From: Bradyrhizobium japonicum USDA 6
GTDB lineage: Bacteria; Pseudomonadota; Alphaproteobacteria; Rhizobiales; Xanthobacteraceae
Assembly (NCBI RefSeq): GCF_000284375.1
Contig: NC_017249.1
Location: 186,001-250,000, forward strand
Direction of reading: 5' to 3'
Length of the DNA stretch: 64,000 nucleotides
Shown here: one piece after another, positions 55,659-64,000 of the stretch
How positions within the stretch are numbered: the first letter of the stretch is position 1
Layout: each line of letters begins with the position of its first letter
Program-made: the position numbers and the translations under genes
Notes under the pieces: model-generated
What the model was told of the DNA's origin: nothing
The model's input: the letters and a program-made list of their open reading frames with translations, nothing else
Databases searched by the model: none

Positions 55659-56594
55659 ATGCCGCTCGATCCGCTTGCAAGGCGTTTGTTGACCATGATG
55701 GCTGCGGCCGCCCCGCAGGGGCGGAGCCGGCCGAGCGTCGAGGCGCGGCGGCAGTCGCTGGCGAAGCTGATGCAGTTTGCGCGCACTGATGCGCCGGATG
55801 TCACCACCGCCGACGGCACGCTTCCGGGTCCCGGCGAAGAGCTGCCCTATCGCCTTTATTCGCCCGCGTCTGCCGGCGACCGCGCACCGGGCTTCGTGTT
55901 CTTTCATGGCGGCGGGCTCGTGGCCGGCAGCATTGCGACCCATGACCGTATCGCGGCGGCGCTGGCGCATGTGACCGGCTGTCGCCTCGTCTCGGTCGAT
56001 TACCGGCTCGCGCCCGAGCACAAATTTCCTGCCGCCGTCATTGATGCGATCGCGGCCACGGAATGGGTCGCGCGGCAAGCCCCCTCGCTGGGCATCGACG
56101 CCGAACGTCTGGTGGTCGGCGGCGATTCCGCCGGCGCCACGCTCGCTGCGATCGTGTGCCAGGAAGCGATGCAGACCGCCGGCCTCTCGATCGTCGCGCA
56201 ATGCCTGATCTGCCCGGTGCTGGATTTCGAGGAGACTTCGCCTTCGCGCGAGGCATTCGCCGAAGGCCATCTGATCGATCGCGCCACCATCGAAGCCGAT
56301 CTCGCCGATTATCTGCCTGATGGCGTCGACACCGCCGCCCCCCGCATCTCGCCCTTGCGTGCGACGCGGCTTGCAGGCCTGCCGACCGCGATCATCCACA
56401 CCGCCGAATTCGATCCGATGCGCGACGAGGGCAATGCCTATGCGCGCAAGCTACTCGCCGCGGGCGTCGCGGTCGAGCACGTCTGCCATGACGGCATGGT
56501 CCATAATTTCCACGCCATGGGCGCGATCCTGCCGCAGGCGCAGCTCGTGCTGTCGCAGATCGGCGAACAGGTCCGGCGGGCGGTGGAGAAATGA
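55659..56594 (+). CDS. Alpha/beta hydrolase, hormone-sensitive-lipase type
   Basis: An esterase of 311 aa. The HGGG oxyanion motif is in FFHGGGLVAGS, then DYRLAPEHKFPAA, the nucleophile elbow GDSAGATLAA, and Asp and His in AEFDPMRDEG and DGMVHNFHAMG. GAGGGGAGAA before 55659 is the RBS. No signal peptide. Substrate probably a short-chain ester. Confidence 0.92.
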   Translation: MPLDPLARRLLTMMAAAAPQGRSRPSVEARRQSLAKLMQFARTDAPDVTTADGTLPGPGEELPYRLYSPASAGDRAPGFVFFHGGGLVAGSIATHDRIAAALAHVTGCRLVSVDYRLAPEHKFPAAVIDAIAATEWVARQAPSLGIDAERLVVGGDSAGATLAAIVCQEAMQTAGLSIVAQCLICPVLDFEETSPSREAFAEGHLIDRATIEADLADYLPDGVDTAAPRISPLRATRLAGLPTAIIHTAEFDPMRDEGNAYARKLLAAGVAVEHVCHDGMVHNFHAMGAILPQAQLVLSQIGEQVRRAVEK

Positions 56595-56604
56595 GGTGCT
56601 TTCT

Positions 56605-56807
56605 TACCCTCTCCCTGTGGAGAGGGTGGATCGCCGCGTAGCGGCGAGACGGGTGAGGGTTTTCTCTCCACGCAAAGAGCCTCTCACTTCCCTGTTCGCG
56701 GAGGCATATCCCTCGTTCGGCGCCATAGCCGAAGCTTCGCTTCGGCGTCCTTTAAGAACGGCGGCCGAAGGCCGCCTGTGCCACCTTCTCCCGCAAGGGG
56801 GAGAAGG
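56605..56807. repeat. Intergenic repeat/palindrome cluster (family E)
   Basis: TACCCTCTCC...GGAGAGGGTGGA hairpin near 56605, a GCCGCGTAGCGGCG palindrome, GCGGCCGAAGGCCGCC near 56760 and CCTTCTCCC..GGGGGAGAAGG (56784-56807). These elements resemble common Bradyrhizobium intergenic repeats. No gene is seen in 56595-56817. Confidence 0.6.
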
Positions 56808-56817
56808 AAAGAAAGCA

Positions 56818-57066
56818 TCAAGCGCGCGCGCCGAGCACGGCCCGCGCCGCCACGACATATTCCAACCAATGCGCATCCGCATAGCGTTCGGCCTGCCGTG
56901 CGCAGGTGACGTCAGGGGCATGGGCGGCGGCAATCGTGCGCGCGAACCGCTCTTCGGCGACCGTCACTTCACCGGGCTCGGCCGACGGTACGCTAGCCGC
57001 CACCGCGGTCGGAGCGACAGCGAGGCCCGCCAGACCGGTGAGCAGGATGCGGCGTGACGTGTTCAT
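56818..57066 (-). CDS. Small exported protein, unknown function
   Basis: An 82-aa frame. MNTSRRILLTGLAGLAVAPT is a signal-like N-terminus with Arg pair, probable cleavage near VAA-SVP. The mature part is about 55 residues with one Cys (DVTCARQAERYADAHWLEY) and no recognised domain. Codon use is acceptable for the organism but the gene is short, so the call is moderate. The 463 bp up to 57530 holds no other supported gene. Confidence 0.5.
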   Translation of the reverse strand: MNTSRRILLTGLAGLAVAPTAVAASVPSAEPGEVTVAEERFARTIAAAHAPDVTCARQAERYADAHWLEYVVAARAVLGARA

Positions 57067-57529
57067 GGCTGTGTCCTTCCAATGTCCGGCCCGCACTCCG
57101 GCCGGCGCGTGTGTCAGTGCGATCACGGCAGGGTAGCCGCGCACATCCGTGCCGTCCATCGTCTGCGGATAGCGCGTGACCAGGGAAGCGATCACGTTCC
57201 ATCTAACAACGATTTTGCCATCAAATCGCCACGCGTCGGATCGTCACGCCTCCCATCGCGGCCAATCCCGTCGTCCGGCTTCGCCGCGCTGCCATCCGGT
57301 CAATTGCGGGTGCTGCGCCTGATCGAAAATCGCCCGCGACCGCAGTCAGTTGCGTACCGCGTAGAGTACGGAACCGGCCTCAAAGCCTAAGGCATCAGCC
57401 GTTTCGCATTGCGCGTCAACCGGTTGTTAATCCTCATCCCAAAACATCGATTGCGTTACACCGCCGCAAGGATCCTTGCGCGAAACTGGGCCGACCTTTC
57501 GCACCGCGTTTCGCCTTGGAGGCTGAGAA

Positions 57530-59109
<1,580 letters not shown>

Positions 59110-59113
59110 TCGT

Positions 59114-59674
59114 CTACTCCGGCACCGGCACGTCGAACGTGTTGAGCGTGACCGAGACCATGCAGTAGACCCCGACGAGGTAGGACAGCTCGGCCGCGCC
59201 GTGCTCTCCGAACTCCTTGACCGCGGCGCGCCAGGTCAATTCCGGCAGCACGCCGCCGTTGACCAATGCGGACGCCACGTCGTAGGCGACGGCTTCCTGC
59301 CTGGTGAGATCGACCGGCCGCTGCCCGGCGACGATGGTTGCGAGCTTCTCGTCGGAGAGGCCGCGTTGCTCGGCAACGAGCACATGAGCATAGAGCTCGT
59401 AGCCGGAGCGGAAATGCGAACCGGTGACGAGGATCGCGACCTCGCGCACCGGCGCCGGCAGCAGCGGGTTCGACGCGATCGCCTTGACCAGCTCCCACAC
59501 CGGCTTGCCGAAACGCGGCTCGCGGATCCAGGGATTCCACGGCCCAAGCAGCGCGCCGTCGTCGCGCATGTTCACGAAGCCCTTGAAGTGGTCCTTGATG
59601 CCGGCTCGCATGTCGTCATAGAGCGGCTTCTGTTCGTCGGTCAGATCCTTCGGATCGAGAATGGGAAGACGCAC
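59114..59674 (-). CDS. Carboxymuconolactone decarboxylase family protein
   Basis: A 186-aa AhpD-like fold protein. Seen: KDHFKGFVNMRDDGALLGPW, VAILVTGSHFRSGYELYAHV and QRPVDLTRQEAVAYDVASAL. The CxxC of true AhpD peroxidase partners is absent (the equivalent region has HFRSGYELYAHV), so a decarboxylase/lactonase-type or unknown role is likelier. GTG at 59674 is chosen for the GAGGAG just upstream. Confidence 0.88.
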   Translation of the reverse strand: MRLPILDPKDLTDEQKPLYDDMRAGIKDHFKGFVNMRDDGALLGPWNPWIREPRFGKPVWELVKAIASNPLLPAPVREVAILVTGSHFRSGYELYAHVLVAEQRGLSDEKLATIVAGQRPVDLTRQEAVAYDVASALVNGGVLPELTWRAAVKEFGEHGAAELSYLVGVYCMVSVTLNTFDVPVPE

Positions 59675-59783
59675 GGCAGGATCTCCTCGTTGAGAAGACG
59701 CAACGGTCACCTGCATGCATGCGCAAGGCAAGTGAAGTTGCCGTGACGATCGTGCCATTTTGCAAATGGCAGGGAGACGTCGG

Positions 59784-60947
59784 CTATGATGCCTCGGGGC
59801 TTGGTACGATCTGTGGATTTGCGACGTCGTCGACGTCCAGCGTCAGTGGTTCGCCCGTCGTGAGGAACGACGACAGGGCCGCTTCGAACGGCGCAGGATC
59901 GAGACCGCGCCCCTTCAGCCATTCGGGCTCGTAATAGGTCTGCCGGTAGCGCTCGCCGGAATCGCAGATCAGCGTCACCAGCGACCCTGATACGTTCGCC
60001 TGCCGCATCTCCGAGGCGAGGCGGCACAGTGCCAGGAAGTTGGTGCCGGTGGAGCCGCCGACCGCGCGGCGCAGCCGGCGCGACAGCACGTTCATCGCCG
60101 CGATCGTTGCCGCATCCGGGATCTTCATCATGCGGTCGACCACGCCGGGGACGAAGGAGGGTTCGCAGCGCGGCCGGCCGACGCCCTCGATCAACGATGG
60201 GCGTTCGCAAACGTGAGAGCGGTCCTGCGTGCGGAAGCAGTCGAAGAAGGCAGAATGCTCCACATCGGCGACGCACAGCCGTGTCGGATACTGGCGATAG
60301 CGCAAGTACCGTCCGATGGTGGCCGAGGTGCCGCCGGTGCCCGCACCCATGACGATCCAGTCGGGAATCGGACGCGGCTCGCCCTGCAATTGCGTGAAGA
60401 TCGATTCGGCGATGTTGTTGTTGCCGCGCCAGTCGGTGGCGCGCTCGGCAAAGGTGAACTGGTCCATGTAGTGGCCGTTCAGCCGGGTGGCGAGCGCGGC
60501 GGCTTCCTCGTAGAGCGCGCGGCCGTCGTCGATCAGATGGCAGTTGCCGCCATAATGCTCGATCGCGGCGATCTTCTCCGCCGAGGTCGTGCGCGGCATC
60601 ACAGCGTAGAAGGGCACGCCGATCATCTGCGCGAAATAGGCTTCTGACACCGCGGTCGAGCCCGACGAGGCCTCGACCACAGGCGTGCCTTCGCGGATGT
60701 GGCCGTTGCAGAGCGCGTAGAGGAACAGCGAGCGCGCAAGGCGGTGCTTCAGGCTGCCGGTCGGATGCGTGGACTCATCCTTGAGATAGATATCGATGCC
60801 TGATAGCGCCGGCACGATCAGCCGGATCAGATGCGTGTCGGCGGTGCGGCACTGGTCGGCCTCGATCGCTGCGACGGCCTCGTCCACCCAACCGCGCCGA
60901 TAGGCCGGCCCGGCCGGATTGTGGTGGCGGAAGGGGAATGTCTGCAT
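59784..60947 (-). CDS. PLP-dependent cysteine synthase family protein (Cds1-like)
   Basis: A 387-aa fold-type II PLP enzyme. The PLP lysine is K67 in [10 protein letters not shown]; the phosphate-binding/substrate loop is [17 protein letters not shown] and the C-terminal [14 protein letters not shown]. It resembles the Cds1 group, L-cysteine desulfhydrases producing H2S, pyruvate and ammonia, more than CysK. It is next to another fold-type II enzyme gene, acdS, but in the opposite orientation with the regulator between them. Confidence 0.88.
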   Translation of the reverse strand: MQTFPFRHHNPAGPAYRRGWVDEAVAAIEADQCRTADTHLIRLIVPALSGIDIYLKDESTHPTGSLKHRLARSLFLYALCNGHIREGTPVVEASSGSTAVSEAYFAQMIGVPFYAVMPRTTSAEKIAAIEHYGGNCHLIDDGRALYEEAAALATRLNGHYMDQFTFAERATDWRGNNNIAESIFTQLQGEPRPIPDWIVMGAGTGGTSATIGRYLRYRQYPTRLCVADVEHSAFFDCFRTQDRSHVCERPSLIEGVGRPRCEPSFVPGVVDRMMKIPDAATIAAMNVLSRRLRRAVGGSTGTNFLALCRLASEMRQANVSGSLVTLICDSGERYRQTYYEPEWLKGRGLDPAPFEAALSSFLTTGEPLTLDVDDVANPQIVPSPEAS

Positions 60948-61013
60948 CGCCTGAACCTCCCATGATGCGGATCGCGCATCAAGTGCACTGGATTTTGTTT
61001 TGACGCGTTTTAT

Positions 61014-61048
61014 GACGCGAACCGGCTTCCACTTCGCTGGAAAACGCT
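61014..61048. repeat. 35-bp dispersed repeat (family F, copy 2)
   Basis: Copy of the element at 16886-16920, with 31 of 35 positions the same: GACGCGAACCGG..TCCACTTCGC..GAAAACGCT. Located after the Lrp gene. Confidence 0.6.
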
Positions 61049-61053
61049 ATGGC

Positions 61054-61518
61054 TCAAAACTCCAGCGGTGCGTTGTCGACGACCTCCTTCATCACGAAGA
61101 AGGTGCGGGTCTGGCGCACGCCGGGCAGCGCGATCAGTTGTTCGCCGTGGATGCGGTTGAAATCCTCCATGTCGCCGACGCGGATCTTCAGGAAGTAATC
61201 GAAGTCGCCGGCGACGAGGTGGCAGTCGAGCACGAATTTCAGTTTTGCGATCGCCTGCTCGAAGATGGCAAAGCTTTCGGGGGTCGAGCGGTCCAGCACG
61301 ACTCCGACCATCACCAGCGTGCCCTTCGCCACCTTCTTCGGCGCGACCATGGCGCGGACAGCGGCGATGAAGCCGTCCTCGAACAGGCGCTGGGTGCGGC
61401 GATGGCAGGTGGCGGGGCTGATGGCGACGGTTTCGGCCAGCTCGGCGTTGCTGAGCCGGCCGTTATTCTGAAGTAATCTCAATATCTTGAGATCGATACG
61501 GTCGAGCCGGGACGCCAT
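61054..61518 (-). CDS. Lrp/AsnC family regulator, probable AcdR
   Basis: A 154-aa regulator. The HTH is [20 protein letters not shown]; the C-terminal RAM (amino-acid sensing) domain includes [20 protein letters not shown]. It is divergent from acdS with a 163-bp gap. In rhizobia and Azospirillum a regulator of this kind (AcdR/LrpL) activates acdS. The ATG at 61518 is the start of family similarity; the frame is open further upstream. Confidence 0.93.
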   Translation of the reverse strand: MASRLDRIDLKILRLLQNNGRLSNAELAETVAISPATCHRRTQRLFEDGFIAAVRAMVAPKKVAKGTLVMVGVVLDRSTPESFAIFEQAIAKLKFVLDCHLVAGDFDYFLKIRVGDMEDFNRIHGEQLIALPGVRQTRTFFVMKEVVDNAPLEF

Positions 61519-61569
61519 GGAAGAAGCTTCCGCTATTTTATGTCTTTCTGGAAGAATTATTAGATATTT

Positions 61570-61628
61570 GAGAAATTCTCGCAAGATTGGATGCAATATC
61601 GACGCAGCATTCGAGAGCACATTTCTCG
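61570..61628. promoter_or_regulatory. Palindromic elements in the Lrp-acdS divergent gap
   Basis: GAGAAATTCTC (61570-61580) is an 11-bp palindrome. CGAGA (61612-61616) and TCTCG (61624-61628) form an inverted repeat sharing the GAGA/TCTC half-site 32 bp downstream. They could be Lrp-type sites controlling acdS. Confidence 0.4.
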
Positions 61629-61681
61629 TGACGCGTGCTAGTCGCTGCGGCCAGATCAACGCCAATCGGGATGACCCAACG

Positions 61682-62695
61682 ATGCTGGACAAATTCGCGC
61701 GCTATCCGCTGACCTTCGGCCCGACGCCCATCGAGAAGCTGGAACGGCTTTCGAAGCACCTCGGCGGCCATGTCGAGATCTATGCCAAGCGCGAGGACTG
61801 CAATTCCGGCCTCGCCTATGGCGGCAACAAGCTGCGCAAGCTCGAATACATCATCCCGGACGCGATCGCCTCGAACGCGGACACGCTGGTCTCGATCGGT
61901 GGCGTGCAGTCCAACCACACCCGCATGATCGCCGCGGTCGCCGCCAAGATCGGCATGAAGTGCCGCCTGGTGCAGGAAGCCTGGGTCCCGCACGAGGACG
62001 CCGTCTACGACCGCGTCGGCAACATCATGCTGTCGCGCATCATGGGCGCCGACGTGCGCCTGGTGGACGACGGCTTCGACATCGGCATCCGCAAGAGCTG
62101 GGAGCAGGCGATCGAGGAGGTGAAGGCGGCGGGCGGCAAGCCTTACGCGATCCCCGCCGGCGCCTCCGTGCACAAGTTTGGTGGCCTCGGCTATGTCGGC
62201 TTCGCCGAGGAAGTGCGCAAGCAGGAAGCCGAGCTCGGCTTCAAGTTCGATTACATCGTGGTCTGCACCGTCACCGGCTCGACCCATGCCGGCATGCTGG
62301 TCGGCTTCGCCGCCGACGGCCGCGCGCGAAAGGTGATCGGCATCGACGCCTCGTTCACGCCGGCGCAGACGAAAGCACAGGTGCTCTCGATCGCGCAGAA
62401 CACCGCCAAGCTCGTCGAGCTCGGCAAGGATATCGTCGAAGACGACGTCGTGCTGATCGAGGACTATGCCTATCCCGCCTATGGCGTGCCGTCGGAAGAG
62501 ACCAAGGAAGCGATCCGCCTCACCGCACGGTTAGAGGCGATGATCACCGATCCCGTCTATGAGGGCAAATCGATGCAAGGCCTGATCGACCTGACCCAGA
62601 AGGGCCATTTCGAGAAGGGCGCAAAGATTCTCTACGCCCATCTCGGCGGCGCGCCGGCGCTCAACGGCTACGGTTACGCATTCCGGAACGGCTGA
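61682..62695 (+). CDS. acdS: 1-aminocyclopropane-1-carboxylate deaminase
   Basis: Converts ACC, the plant ethylene precursor, to alpha-ketobutyrate and ammonia; promotes nodulation and root growth in related rhizobia. It is 337 aa. PLP lysine is K50 ([10 protein letters not shown]). The residues that distinguish ACC deaminase from D-cysteine desulfhydrase are present: E294 (DPVYEGKS) and L321 ([12 protein letters not shown]), matching E295 and L322 of the Pseudomonas enzyme. This supports true ACC deaminase. The ATG at 61682 is the family start. Confidence 0.95.
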   Translation: MLDKFARYPLTFGPTPIEKLERLSKHLGGHVEIYAKREDCNSGLAYGGNKLRKLEYIIPDAIASNADTLVSIGGVQSNHTRMIAAVAAKIGMKCRLVQEAWVPHEDAVYDRVGNIMLSRIMGADVRLVDDGFDIGIRKSWEQAIEEVKAAGGKPYAIPAGASVHKFGGLGYVGFAEEVRKQEAELGFKFDYIVVCTVTGSTHAGMLVGFAADGRARKVIGIDASFTPAQTKAQVLSIAQNTAKLVELGKDIVEDDVVLIEDYAYPAYGVPSEETKEAIRLTARLEAMITDPVYEGKSMQGLIDLTQKGHFEKGAKILYAHLGGAPALNGYGYAFRNG

Positions 62696-62727
62696 AGCGG
62701 CGCCGTACCTCGCGCCTCCACTCGCTG

Positions 62728-62876
62728 TCGTCCCGGGCAAGCTTAGCGCAGACCCGGGACCCATAACCACAGGGAGATGTTTGGCGAAGAACATCACCCC
62801 GCGCGCCCCAAGAAAGATCACGCGGTATGGATCCCGGATCTGCGCTCCGCTTCGCTGCGCTTGTCCGGGATGACGA
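62728..62876. repeat. Intergenic palindromic repeat (family D)
   Basis: Starts GTCGTCCCGGGCAAGCTTAG, then GACCCGGGACCCATAACCAC, a middle unit, and ends CGCTTCGCTGCGCTTGTCCGGG with ATGACGAG. A common Bradyrhizobium-type intergenic element in the convergent acdS/recQ gap. Confidence 0.7.
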
Positions 62877-62882
62877 GAAGCC

Positions 62883-64000
<1,118 letters not shown>

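Overview
The window is a stretch of high-GC alphaproteobacterial chromosome and looks like Bradyrhizobium or a close relative. Evidence: a polyhydroxybutyrate set (phaA, phaB, phaR); a DUF4167 protein and a BolA/J-protein pair, both typical of Rhizobiales; a PTS-Ntr enzyme I next to lysC and prfA; ACC deaminase with a divergent Lrp-type regulator; three branched-chain-type ABC permeases; and several families of short GC-rich palindromic intergenic repeats. The genus call is an inference from gene content and composition. No rRNA, tRNA, CRISPR array, insertion sequence or prophage gene was seen.

Layout. 1-2.1 kb: two divergent citrate-synthase-family genes, one with an N-terminal MerR-like helix-turn-helix, separated by 79 bp holding two palindromes. 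2.3-10.1 kb: HWE histidine kinase, J-domain protein, bolA, a CorC/HlyC-type membrane protein, aroB-aroK, a 48-residue membrane peptide, xerD and accA. 10.6-12.1 kb: an L,D-transpeptidase lipoprotein. 12.2-20.4 kb: an apparent amide-utilisation locus (ABC permeases, ATPases, Tat-exported binding protein, amidase, a signal-less AmiC-like protein, divergent MarR regulator). 20.6-26.5 kb: secA, a parvulin foldase, argJ, mutT. 26.6-32.4 kb: a methyltransferase divergent from comF-grxC-nitrilase-DUF1178, a DMT exporter, ubiG and a PH-like membrane protein. 32.5-37.5 kb: lysC-ptsP-prfA. 37.5-45.5 kb: an accessory block (MarR protein, alpha-CTD-like protein, second branched-chain-type ABC operon with a frameshifted binding protein, DUF5996, HIT protein) that separates prfA from prmC. 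45.6-50.8 kb: prmC, DUF4167, methyltransferase, gloB, cupin, DMT transporter. 50.9-53.9 kb: phaB, phaA and phaR. 54-59.7 kb: methyltransferase, class IV aminotransferase, alpha/beta hydrolase, a frameshifted PilZ-PAS-PAS-GGDEF gene and a carboxymuconolactone-decarboxylase-family protein. 59.8-62.7 kb: a Cds1-like PLP enzyme, an Lrp regulator and acdS. The right edge cuts recQ.

How the genes work together. The 12-20 kb locus would import and hydrolyse an amide under control of a MarR protein and perhaps a cytosolic amide sensor. phaA and phaB make 3-hydroxybutyryl-CoA, and PhaR couples granule state to expression. acdS destroys the plant ethylene precursor ACC. Two genes, the binding protein at 39.4 kb and the diguanylate cyclase at 58.5 kb, each carry one apparent frameshift in otherwise intact sequence, so either recent mutation or consensus error must be considered.
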